64,000 nucleotides of DNA from Botryosphaeria dothidea (taxonomy: Eukaryota; Ascomycota; Dothideomycetes; Botryosphaeriales; Botryosphaeriaceae), in the NCBI GenBank assembly GCA_011503125.2, contig WWBZ02000022.1:744001-808000 (forward strand). Direction: 5' to 3'. Under the pieces are notes generated by a model. The model was given only the letters and a program-made list of their open reading frames with translations. It made no database searches and was not told where the DNA came from. The position numbers and the translations under genes are program-made. Positions within the stretch are counted from its first letter, which is position 1; each line of letters opens with the position of its first letter. Shown piece after piece: positions 1-13,400 of the stretch.

Positions 1-1172
1 GGTATGCTGGCACACAGAATGGCGACGTCGACCTCAAGACAGGATAATACAATCGAGGTTGGAGCCAGCCATGTTGGATCGGCGACGGGATAAGTTCCGG
101 CGCGTGTTTCGACAATACTTGCTAGACGTGCGATGCTTATGGCCACAACTCTGATTGTAGGTTAGCCTGGTATTTGCTTCCTGGTAGAGCTGAACCGTCT
201 AGACTTACACTGAGCCCATGATGGCCAATCCAGCAATGGCATACTTTCGCTTGCCTTGTAGGTCGATGGTCGATAGGGAAAAAATCGGGAACATGAGGAC
301 GACGATGTCGAAGGCCATGTTGAAGGCGGAATGTGTCGTGAACGACGCGAAAAAGGCATCCGCATCCTCTGATCCAATTCCGAAGCCGAAGCATTTTCCA
401 GGAGTTGACCAACTCCAGAACTTCTTGACAGGCGAGCAGCTGAAGACAAGCAAAAAGACGAAGGTGATGCCCCAAGCAGATATTATGACGGTCAAGGCGA
501 TGATTGTGAGATATATGGTGGAGCGCTTCTCGAATAGACGAAGATACTGCACCAGAAGGGAGACTTTGATGAGGGTAGTTGAGAAGAAGTAGGAGATTGT
601 TGCTGCCCAGAACCACTAAGACCACATGATTAGCATCGTCAAAAAATGATTGAGGTGTAATTGGACTTACGTAGAGGTAGTCTGAATATGTACCCAATGT
701 CAAAGAGAGAACATGGTGTCCGAGACCATAGTCAGGCACTGTTTGGCATCAGTGATGTGGTGACGGCAATTTTTCTGTCTTCAACTTACGGATGATGACG
801 AATGCCGTGCCAATCGTCACCGAAACCTGATACTATCATCAGTGAATGACTCTGAGCATTTCTGAGAAGACACGCTTACAGCGGCGAGAACGACGGTGAG
901 ATCATCCCAACCGGCGGCGCGAGTGAGTTTGAAGCGGGCATAAAGCCTGAGAAAGACGGCAACCCAGGCCAAAATCTGCAAAAGGTGGCCAGTTAGGACA
1001 AGAAAAATGCAAGGCTGTGTAGTGAGCTCACTTGGAAAATAATAGTCACGGCCAAGATGGTGTTTTTTCTGTTGATGGGCGGAATGTTCTGTTCGGCAGC
1101 TGCGGCACTGATGAAGCCGCTGGAGCTGGTTTCTAACAGTTCACCAACACGTTGTTCGGGAATGGCGACCAT
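1..1172 (-). CDS. Fungal rhodopsin-domain integral membrane protein (C-terminus beyond window edge)
   Basis: Six exons can be joined on the minus strand: 1172-1032, 975-880, 826-790, 738-671, 602-209 and 150 to the window edge, with GT-AG introns of about 50-70 bp. The joined protein starts MVAIPEQ and shows the family pattern: a first helix (ILAVTIIFQ), an arginine-rich loop ending in the AGWDD motif, a helix (LTVVLAA), a GLGHH loop, then SCSPVKKFW and further hydrophobic helices. This matches the fungal 7-TM rhodopsin-like family (DUF/Fung_rhodopsin), which sits in the plasma membrane or endomembranes and mostly has no known ligand. The start was chosen because it gives the usual short N-terminus before the first helix. 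Only the last helices and the cytoplasmic tail are missing. PTH11-like receptors are related, but no CFEM domain is visible at the N-terminus. Confidence 0.85.
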
Positions 1173-4001
1173 GGCGGCAAAAGCATGAGGGGAGAGGATA
1201 GGGCAATGGTAGAGCGCCTATCCGGGACTATATTACGGCAAGGCAAAGAAGGAGAAACAGTTTCTTAAGAGACGGAGATGAGAGAATTGAGGCCCTGGAC
1301 CCAGGAAGCCGTTGCGGGCAGGGCCGTGTCAGGCTCGAGCGTGGGCAGAGGAGCCGGGAAGGACAAGCGTGAAACTGGCAGCTGGGCTACGGCGCCCCGC
1401 AGCATTTGTCCAGAAAGATAAGCGAGCGTGCAGGTTGTGAGCAGGGCGGGAACCATGTCTGTCTGGCGTGGCAGGGGCACACCAACGGCACGGTCGACAT
1501 TGGCAATGTGCAAGGCCAAGAGGAGTGAGTGATAGCGCGGCCTCACTCCGAATGCTCCGTCGCGCCGCCGGCAGCGCCATTCCGGGAACCCTGGTATATG
1601 CAGCAGGACTCCCCGGCAGCAGCATTGGCTTCGGGGTCTGGCTGCAGGATCGCGGTAGGATTGCCCCTGGGGCGGGCTATGCATAGCATGACGGCGTCAC
1701 GGTGGACGAGCACCGGCAAGACGGCATGGTGAAGCGAGATGCAGGCGTTGTGGTGACGACACGAGAGACAGGTTGAGGAGCGGATGTGGAGCAGGCGTGG
1801 CGCGCGGCGACAGCGGCTCGGGCACACCAGCCTGGGGCCGTTGCTGCAGCTGCGGTTCGCGGTTTGCGCGTCGTGCGACTCAGCGCGCCAAGGCTCAATA
1901 TTCGAATACGTGCCGACTGCTCGCCTGTTGCGGCACGACTTCCTCTGCGCTCTCGCTGCTCGACGGTTACGCCCGCACGCCGCATGACGACGGGCCACTT
2001 TTTAGCCTTTGCCGCCAATCCTCTCAACCAGAAACCCAACAGCGCTGACAAGCTTTTTGCCCTCTTCAAAAAGCCCAGCATCCCCGCCTTCGAGCTCCAG
2101 ATCGATGTCCCCGCCTCCAGATGCATGTGCAAAGCCGTGTTGTGCCTGGCGCCTGCCGATCGTTGCCGCTGCTCCTTCCCGACGCCGAACGGTGGCCCGC
2201 TCTGCCGATCTTAGAGGCCGCTCTGCTATCACATTGCACACTGCCCCTTGATCGCCCTCAATCCTCCTGAGCTGAGCCGCTGGTGACAAGTCACAGACCC
2301 AGCCGGAGATGTCCCCGTCCGACCCTGGGAAATCCTACGAAGCCGCTAGAACAGACCTCTGCCGCCACCTCCAATTGCATGTCCGGAGCACCTTGACGAT
2401 CCCCGATCCTCGTTCATTTTGAGCCGCCGCACCGGCTCCATGACCTCCTTTCCCTGCTGCTGCTCCCCACGTGCGCTGCCAGGACCACAAAGAGGACAGG
2501 CACTGCCCCATGTAGCTCGTCACGAAATCACCAGATTACGAAGGCCTACATCCTGAACATCACCAGCTTCCGTCTCACCAACATCGAGACTACGCCGTCC
2601 GTCCGAATCGGGTCGGCCGTTTCGTCTGCTGCATCGGCTTTTCGGCCAAGAAAAGGATGCGGCTCTCCGAACACGGGCTCACCGCTCTGGTACACGTACG
2701 CTTTCTCCGGAGCCCTTCGTGGACAGCTTTCTGCTGCAATATGTACACGGTTCTCTCCGTTGAGGCTCCGCCTTAGCTGGCGCTTGCTGCATTCTACAAG
2801 ATGAAAACAGCTTTATATCTTACTGCTTCTATAGGTCATCCCGCTTCCCATTGGTCAATCAGCCCACAACGCCGCATCGCCCTGTACAAAATTCATCATT
2901 TCTCCACCCATCATGATCCTTGATTTTCTCACGACAGGGGTCTCGAGTCAGCCTTTCTCCACATGAGGTACTGAGAGCCCCGTGCGCAGGGCTGCGCGTG
3001 CCCGGCGCCCAGTGCACCCTCGGGGCATCCCTCACAGTGACACAACAACCAGGCATGGTCTCATTCAGCCCAGCCCACAGTTGCGTGACTGCCGTGCCAC
3101 CGCCTTAACCCATCGCACTGGTCCCTCTCGGATTCGCACGGATTTAGCCCTCAAGTTTTGGTGTCGTCCATCACGTCGGGTTGCCCGAACATGGGAGCGT
3201 GCACGCTACTAAATTTAGGTCTTAATATAATACCTTGCCTCCCCGGCTACCCTCTTTGAACGAAAATCTCATCCCGCCTCCTATTCCGCGCTGCGTACGC
3301 ATACAGCCGCGGAAAAACGTGGACCAGCTTCGCATGCCTCTCACGCGACCCGGCAACGCGCCAGCTGTTCAATCTCATCAGAATCAACGAGAATCGCCGG
3401 ACCTTCAATGCCCAACCGTTGCGGTCTCTTGGACCAGCCAATAGGCTAAATTTCCGCACACGTATGCTCAAAGAGTCTGCAATAAAATGTCTCCCGAATT
3501 CTATTCCCCTTCAGTCGGCCCCTATATTGTGCATTGGGGAAATACCCTGGACTCTTCCTTGACTTCAGGGCTAGTGAGATAGATGCATAACCATGATTTC
3601 CCTTTCAGGAATACGCCGGGATTAGTTGACATGGAGAAAAATTCAAACAGCTATCGAGTTTTTTGGGTTTATCTGACAGCTAGAGCGCATCACCGAAAGT
3701 TTGCACCTGCGTAGGTGCGAGGAATAACCGTACACTTCGTGAATTCACGCCACTGAAACATCTACACGACCAACAAGGCTTCCGGCCGTACTTGGCAACT
3801 TCCAACCAAGCTTTTCTTCGGCTTTCGGGATAATGTACACTCAACTGCCGCGGACATGGAATGCCAGACGTTACGTGCAGCACTCTGAAATCCTTTTCAC
3901 CTACGCCTGCTTGCTGCTCTTCAACCGGCTAAGACACGCGCAAACCCCACCCAGACGCCTGATATCAGCCCATCAGCAACATGAGAGAAGCTTGATCCGT
4001 C
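1173..4001. other. Intergenic region, no supported gene
   Basis: About 2.8 kb with many short overlapping open frames on both strands, none with a recognisable domain, plausible intron structure or consistent start. The part at 1265-2300 is GC-rich and produces long chance frames in several phases. The part at 3200-4000 is AT-richer and looks like ordinary spacer. I see no tRNA-like cloverleaf. Confidence 0.5.
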
Positions 4002-4268
4002 TCAATTCCCTGCACCCGCCCCCATCCGTAAAAGCACCCGCCAGCAAGCCACACTCTGCTCCACTAGCTGCGCCCCCAACAGCGCCAACAGCGCCGGCCA
4101 GACAAGCCACTCGAACTCATGCACGAAGACGACGTCGCCGACGATCTCGATGAAGATGACCTGAACGGTGGCGCGGATGAAGGTGAGGGCGATGAAGAGG
4201 ATGAGGCGGAGTAAGAGGCGATCGTACCAGGTTCCAGCTTCTGAGGTGAGGAGAGTGGTTAGGTCCAT
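4002..4268 (-). CDS. Small hypothetical membrane protein (88 aa)
   Basis: An intronless frame begins with ATG at 4268 and has two strongly hydrophobic stretches (around LLLRLILFIALTF and LVWPALLALLGAQL) separated by an acidic/aromatic linker. An in-frame TGA lies about 20 codons upstream of this ATG, so the start is bounded. I do not recognise a family. It lies just downstream of a second small membrane frame on the same strand (4588-4890). The amino-acid make-up is much more protein-like than the opposite-strand frames, which are arginine-rich shadows. It may be a real small gene or part of a longer gene whose other exons I cannot place. Confidence 0.4.
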   Translation of the reverse strand: MDLTTLLTSEAGTWYDRLLLRLILFIALTFIRATVQVIFIEIVGDVVFVHEFEWLVWPALLALLGAQLVEQSVACWRVLLRMGAGAGN

Positions 4269-4587
4269 GGTTTCTTTATCGTCGATGAGGACGCGTTTTC
4301 GGATGAGGGGTAGAAGGGGCCGGTCGGTTCATATGTGGATAGAAATGATGAGTAGCTCTTTACGGGCCATAGTTGTTTGGAGGTCGTTCGTGCCGGATCT
4401 CACAGCGGTGGTCGTGGCGCACCAGAAAGTCTATGCGATTGTACGTTGTCATTGGCTTGCTTGTGGTAGAACTAACGTCGGACTTGTTCCTTGACCATCC
4501 ACGAACGAAGCTCCTGCATCAATCGCTCCCTATCCACACAACTGTGAGATCATAATTGTTCTTGACCCGATCACCACCTCCGTGGCT

Positions 4588-4890
4588 TCAGAGCGCCAGG
4601 CCCTGCAGCCTCCTCACCATCTCAACAATCCAACAGAAGATGAGCAACCAGATGCCAGCAAAGAGGGCCCATATCGCAAACAGGACGACGCGGGGAGCAC
4701 CGCTGACCCATGAGTACGGCAGCAGAAAGGTGAGACCGCCAAACGTGAACGCAAAGATGAGGATATCCAGCATGTCGTTTTTCAAGGCGTCTTTCCTCTT
4801 CACTGGTCCCATGTGTCGGACATTCATGGTTGCTGGGTTGGCGTCCGTGTCGTCAAATAGAATTATGCTGCAGCGCGGATTGATCTTCAT
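4588..4890 (-). CDS. Small hypothetical membrane protein (100 aa)
   Basis: The first ATG in this frame is at 4890. The open frame continues upstream to about 4947 but without an ATG, so an upstream exon is possible; a CAG acceptor lies shortly before. The protein has a short charged N-terminus with FDDTDAN and KRKDALKND, then two hydrophobic segments (ILIFAFTFGGLTFLLP and VVLFAIWALFAGIWLLIF) ending in a basic tail. This is the shape of a two-helix membrane protein. No family is recognised. It is tandem with the membrane protein at 4002-4268, and the pair may be related in function, but the sequences are not obviously similar. Confidence 0.4.
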   Translation of the reverse strand: MKINPRCSIILFDDTDANPATMNVRHMGPVKRKDALKNDMLDILIFAFTFGGLTFLLPYSWVSGAPRVVLFAIWALFAGIWLLIFCWIVEMVRRLQGLAL

Positions 4891-6115
4891 TCTCACGGCG
4901 TTTGCCAATCTGCACAGGTATGGTGATGTCCAATGGACTTTGGGCACATGAGCATGGGCAGCGTCACAATGTGAATCTTCTTAGGAAGAACCGCTGTTCA
5001 AGTCACTACGTTTGGCTGAAGCACGGGCAAAGAGATCATCTCGCACGTGTGCTTATCTGTGGGTGACGTAGGTGAAGCGACTTCCCCGGCGGCCAACGCA
5101 AGTCCTCACACCAGACGCACCTGCGCGGCCCTCACCACCACCAAAGCCGCTCACCCAGCAAAACATTCCATCTTCCTCGATGGCCCGCTCATAGCAAACC
5201 ATTCAGCGAAGAAGGGAGTTGATCCTCAGAGGCCTTCTCAGGCTCGCTCCAAGTTTCTCTCTGAAACCTTCCCAAGGGGAAAAAAGAGGCGCCTCCCAGG
5301 TGAAGTGCCGCCCCAAAAACCCCGCCACCTCGCACGACCTTCCGTTGCACCGCCCAGAGCGCTCCGTCGTGCTCGATGGTCTTTCGTTGTCTGGCCCCGA
5401 CAGGCAGCTTTGAGGCCGCCTGAAGGGGCCGGTTCGATCCCTTGACTCTTGGTGCTTCCGGTGTGTGCAATGGAAGGCAAGATGGGAGACCAGGCCACGA
5501 AGAGAAAAAGAGGTGTTTGGGGCGAGGGGGAGGAGGGTATTTGAAGGTCACGGAGGGGCGCCAGATCAACTGGCTTACTCAGGCGGAGGCTCTGATTGGC
5601 CGAAAATAAGATGTGGTCTGTCCGAAAGGGTAGGCACGACGTCAGCGGATCGCACGTGGGGAGCTGCTGCTACTTGCGCAGTTGATCAAGGGCAGTTTGG
5701 CATACTCAGTAGACACGCTAGACTATTTTCGGCGAGCTGAGGGTATCTCGAAGTTGAAGTCCTCTCGTCCTGCCAGAGTGGAATGACCAGCACTCGCTCA
5801 TTCACATATTCACAGTCACCGCCCTCGCCGCCGCCGCAGAAACGCTCGCTTTGCTCACATTCACATCTTGAATACGCCATGTACCTGGTCTTCATGCCGC
5901 ACAAATGGACGATGCGTCGGATTGCCGCGCCTGCCGTGGAGGATGGGTCTAGTCTTGGATATACGGAGCGCTCGGTCACAGCGGTTGTTAAAGATGTCAG
6001 GACCTCGATTGATCATAGCATACACATGTCAAGATACTCGAGAGCCTCCACGATACCCTTCCCACCATTGACAACGTCATATTTCAGACATCCATGTTTC
6101 CCTGCTCGCGCCATT
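4891..6115. other. Intergenic region, no supported gene
   Basis: Spacer of about 1.2 kb. It holds an inverted CCAAT box (ATTGG in CTGATTGGCC near 5585) and, at 5960-5973, the 14-mer TATACGGAGCGCTC that recurs near 31330. The motif GGTTCGATCCC near 5433 resembles a tRNA B box, but no arms pair around it. Confidence 0.4.
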
Positions 6116-7737
6116 TTACATGACCAACACGGGCGAACCCCCAACCAAATACCCACCCCTCCGTTCATCCGACGCCCGATCTCTCCGCGCCCATATCTCC
6201 TTCAGAGACCTGATAGCCGCGGGTATATTGCCGAACCCGGTCTTCGCGTGGACGGCGTTCATGCGTGCCGTGAAGAAGGCCCGTTGCGCCGCGTCCGCTC
6301 CCGGTGCCGCGGCGCCGAGGAAGCACACCCAGACCAGGACGTGCGCAACCGGGGCGTCTGGGTCGATTTGCTGGACGAGGTGCTGCAGGTGAACCAGGAG
6401 GAGGGGGCTGTGGAGGTCGTGGGATGTGTTGAGGCGGAAAGCTTGAAGGAAGGCTTGACGGGTTATTGAGATGAGAGCGGCGTGGGCGGAGTCGGGTGGG
6501 AGGGAGGTGTAGGTGAGCCAGTCGAGATAGCGGTCGAGAGAGGGCCTGGTGGGGGTTGGTGAGGTGGTACTGAATGCGTCTGTTTCTTCTTCGGAGGTAC
6601 CGAGAAGTGGTTTGGAGAGGAATTCGAACCTGTGCTGGATGTGAGATCGTGACTTCACAGGGAATGTTTGGTTTGGTGGACGCGTACATGTGTGTTTGTT
6701 GCACAAGGAAGTTCTCCACAGACGAGGCGCCGTCCTTTGGTTGGTTGCTACGGCTTCGAGAGAGGCACAGCAGCATCTGCAGTAGGTATCCGTATTCGCC
6801 ACTGCCGGTCACTGTTTCTCCGACTAACAATACGATCAATGTTGCCCAAGTGTACATGTTGAACACTCGTTCCGGTGGAGCTTGGAGCGCGTCTCTGCGC
6901 AATCTGGAGATGACCGCCGAGCGGCCGGTTTCGGCAACGTTTTGAAGATCGGGTCGTTTCTGGCCAAGATGTTGCGCAGCAACAACGCCAATGGCTCGCC
7001 GAAGCACTTCGTCTTCACAGGCCATAGGAAGAATGAGGTCCCGGTAGCCATTGGAAATGTTGTCAAGGACTACCATCACCGGAGCTACGGCTTCTGAAAC
7101 TAAGAGCTATCAGAACTGGAGTTATCCAGGAAAGGAACTGTGCTCACAGTGAGAAAATAGCAGGCGAATCTCCGGGTTGAGAGGGGAGAGCCAAGGCCGC
7201 AATGAACTAGATTGAGAAATGAAGGGGATTAAACCGGGGTTTATGTGTTTGCTGCTCTGAGCTTTTCGAGCCTGAGCTGTGAAATCGTTTGAAGATTGCG
7301 GGAGACTCATGTCCGGAGAGCGAACAAGAGGCTCGCGGGAAGACAGCTTCCATTTCGTAGGACGTTCATCTAGCCCTGTATTCTCGGTGAATTTATGCTG
7401 TCTGTGTTGCCAGCGTATCTTTACCGGCGCTTGCTCAAAGTGTTCTTGATCTTGCGCCAGAGGATCCAAAGTTGGTAGCTGGCGACCCTTGAATCTTCCA
7501 CGACGGGCTACTCCGTCGTTGAAACGAATTCGACTCAGCCCTGAGCACTCAATGCCTTTCTTTATACATTTTTGACATGTCGGGTGGCCCAGATCACACG
7601 TGATGCGTCGCTTAGAGCATTGAAAGCAGCCTGATATTCTCGTTAAGGAAGCAGAGCGGAAGAAGGGACTTGCAACGCTCACCTCTGGGCTTCGCAACCG
7701 ATGCAGCGACGTCGTTGTGGGCTATTGTAGACGACAT
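6116..7737 (-). CDS. Zn2Cys6 transcription factor with fungal-specific (Fungal_trans_2) domain
   Basis: Four exons (7737-7683, 7630-7148, 7099-6688, 6629-6116) total 488 codons. Residues 20-47 form a complete binuclear zinc cluster, C-x2-C-x6-C-x6-C-x2-C-x6-C, with the basic stretch SKRR between the second and third cysteines; the first intron ends exactly before this motif, as is common in these genes. A polar linker follows. From about residue 180 the frame has the VAPVMVVLDN / YRDLILPMA pattern typical of the Fungal_trans_2 regulatory region. An in-frame ATG at 7806 would add 23 residues. The protein should bind CGG-type sites in the nucleus. It lies directly downstream of, and on the same strand as, the amine oxidase at 8112-9698, so a local regulatory link is possible but unproven. 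Confidence 0.85.
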
Positions 7738-8111
7738 GTGATGGCCGCAATGTACTGTCACTATTCGCTTTGCTTTGGAAATCACGAGCACGGATGATAA
7801 CTCCATGTCAAAGAGCGGAGAAGGTCGAGTGCGGACTTTTCCCGCTTGCTGACGTACATGCGAGATTACGTAATGGCTGTTGATAAGAGGCTAATGAATG
7901 ACCGTTCTGCCTTTGCCTTCCTGGGACCATTCGGTTGTCCGGATTCTACGTTTATGCAAGCTCGTAAAAGTTGTGCAAATGCCTTCGTAAAGATGCTTCT
8001 TCTCCTGTTGAGGTCTCGATTTCTGCTCTAGTTGGAATCAATATCACGGTTTTAGCGCTCAATTAAATTTGTGCAGAATAGAGCAGGAAGCTAGAATGGA
8101 CTTGGAAAATT
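7738..8111. other. Spacer between amine oxidase 3' end and transcription factor 5' end
   Basis: Presumed promoter and leader of the Zn2Cys6 gene plus the 3' region of the amine oxidase gene. No distinct site stands out. Confidence 0.4.
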
Positions 8112-10497
<2,386 letters not shown>

Positions 10498-13400
10498 ATG
10501 CCGCCGTTCGTCCCACGCAAGCGCGACCGCTCGCGCTCCCCTACCCCCGCGGTAGCCTCGGCTTCCAAGCGCTCCAAGAAGAACGTCTTCGACGCGCTCG
10601 ACGCGCCTTCTGCCAATGCAGACTCCTCCGCCGACCAAGCCTTTCTCGACGCGTTAGGAAGCGGTAGCAGCGACGGGGATCTCAGTGATGCAGATAGCGA
10701 CGAGTTCGAGGACGTCGACATTGGCAAATCCAAACGCAAGTTGGCTGGCGGGGATAATGGCGACGACGATGACGAAATGGACTGGGAGGACGCGCTTCCC
10801 GCAGCTACGGATACACCGGCAGGCGAAACACCACAGGCAGAGTTAGCTCCATGGCAGCGTAACCTCGAAGATGACGACAACGTGCTTGAGGTGAAGCTCG
10901 GCGGTCCGGTTGAAGGTGGCGATGAGATAGCCAGGCGGAATGCGCTCGGAATCAAGGGCCCTTCGAAGAAAGAGAGGCAGCTCCGCACCTGGACTCATTG
11001 TATGCACGTGCAGTTACTACTCTGGCATAATCATATTCGGAATGGCTGGCTCTGTGACAAAGAGGTGCAAAAGGTCCTGCTGGGCCAATTACCTGATGGC
11101 GTCAAGAAGGAAGTGCAGCGTTGGAGGAGGGATAGTGGCCTACCTCCAGATGAGTCACTTGAGTCACCCACAAAAGCCAAAGGGAAGAAGGGAGTGAATG
11201 GCGCGGCCAAGGGCAAAGGCAAGGGAAAGGAGAAGAGTGATAGATACTCGGAGAGAAATCAGCGAGACTGGGGTGGAACTGCTGATAGGATGGAGGAGGG
11301 TGTTCCCAATCTAAGCCAAGGAGATCCCATTCTCCGTCTCCTGAAGTACCTGGCCGCATACTGGAAGAAACGTTTCCGTATAACAGCACCCGGCATGCGC
11401 AAAAAGGGTTACTTCCCCACTGCTAAATCTCTCGCTACAGAGCTCAAGGCCTGGCAGGCAAACAAAGAGGGTCCTTCCGATAGGAAGTCTGAAAGGGAAG
11501 GCAATCCGGATTCCGAGGAGTACGATGCTGAAAGATTTGGTGAGAGAATTCCCACAAAAGCAGAGTTTCTGGAGGCTGCTCGACGATGCGAGGGAAGTCG
11601 AGATGTTGGTGCTCAACTCTTCACTGCACTTGTGAGAGGGCTAGGACTAGAAGCACGAATGGTTGCAAGTCTCCAACCTATAGGCTTTGGTTTCACCAAA
11701 GTGGAAGAGTGCGTCATGAAGAAAGGTCACATGAGCCAGCCTGCTACTGCAAAACCGAAGGACAAATCAGTGCCCAATTCAGAGAAGAAGGCAACTGATA
11801 CGCCTAACTCGACTGTCAAGAAGCAAAACAAACCTGCACCAAAACCCCAAAGACCTGTCGTACCAACCGGGAAGAGGTCATCGGGTCGCAAGTCTGGCAC
11901 CAAGCCCTTACCCGTCGATTCTGATGATCAAAGTGATAGCTCTCTCAGTTCAGCCAGGTCAGACATCTCCGATGCGTCGATCATAGAAATTACTCCCTCA
12001 AAGCCGGTTTCACACACGAGGAAGCATTACGACACCGATCTGAAGTTTCCAACATACTGGACGGAGGTTCTATCACCAATCACGAACACGTACACACCCG
12101 TATCCCCTCTCGTCATATCAACAGTAGCTTCAACCCCTGATCTTCTCTCCTCTTTCGAGCCTCGAGGTACTGCAGCCGAGAGAGCAAAGCAGGTCATATG
12201 CTACGTCATCGGCTACAACGCCGACGGCTCCGCCAAGGACGTGACAGTGAGGTACTTGAAGAAGCACATCTGGCCCGGCAAAACAAAGGGCTTCCGGATG
12301 CCCGTCGAGAAGATCCCCATCTACAACAAACACGGCAAGGTCAAGCGGAACGAGGAGTTCGACTGGTTCAAGCATGTCATGTCCAGCTACACGCGCGATG
12401 GCCGCCTCCGCACCGAGGCCGACCGCATCGAAGACGAGGGCGACCTCGTCCCTGTCAAGCCCTCCAACGCCAAGAAGTCGGACGGCAGCGACCCCCAGAC
12501 CCTCCAGGACTACAAGCAGAGCGCCGAGTTCGTGCTCGAGCGCCACCTCCGCCGCGAAGAGGCCATCCGCCCCACCGCCAAGGCCATCAAGACTTTCATG
12601 GCGGGCAAGGGCGACAAGGCCAAGCCCGAACCGGTGTACCTGCGTAAAGATGTCGTCTTGTGCAAGACGGCCGAGTCGTGGCATAAGGAGGGTCGCCAGA
12701 TCGTGGAGAGCGCCTTGCCTATGAAGCGCGTCCCCATGCGCGCCGTCACGCTCATCCGCAAGCGCGAGATCGAGGAAGCGGAGCGTGAGAGCGGCGAGAA
12801 GGCGATGCAAGGTTTGTATGCGCGCGAGCAGACGGAATGGATTGTCCCGCCGCCGATCAGGGACGGCAAGATTCCGAAGAACGCGTACGGGAATATTGAC
12901 ATATACGTGCCGACGATGGTGCCGCAGGGTGCGGTCCACGTGCCGCTGAGGGGCGCGGCAAGGATATGTAAGAAGTTGGAGATCGACTTTGCGGAGGCGT
13001 GCACGGGGTTTGAGTTCGGAAGGCAGATCGCGGTGCCGGTGCTCACGGGCGTGGTAGTGGCGGAGGAGAACGCAGATATGGTGAGGGAGGCGTGGAGGGC
13101 GGACCAGATGGCGAAGATGGAGAAAGAAGAGAAGAAGAGGCAGGAGGCGGCACTGAAGATGTGGCGGAAGTTTTTGTTGGGGTTGAGAGTTATTGAGAGG
13201 GTGAAGGAGGAGTATGGAGAGGGCAAGGATTGGTTGGATGAGGTGGTCAACCCATTCGCCCGGAGGAAGCTGGAGGGAGAGGTAGGGAATACGTTGGAGA
13301 GGAGGTTCGGTGATGAGTTTGAGGACGAGATGCTCGAGGGCGGATTCTTAAGGGAAGGAGAAGGTGATGATCCGGGTCCGGGTGGCTTCTTCCAGCCTGG

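Noticed and set aside
1265..2300. Several 90-150-codon frames on both strands
   Set aside because: Mutually overlapping, Arg/Ala-rich, no motif or splice structure.
5398..5450. tRNA-like B box GGTTCGATCCC
   Set aside because: The T-arm stem does not pair and no A box, anticodon or acceptor stem fits.
12130..12939. 269-codon antisense frame within rad4
   Set aside because: Leucine/valine/glycine-rich reverse complement of biased codons; no motif.
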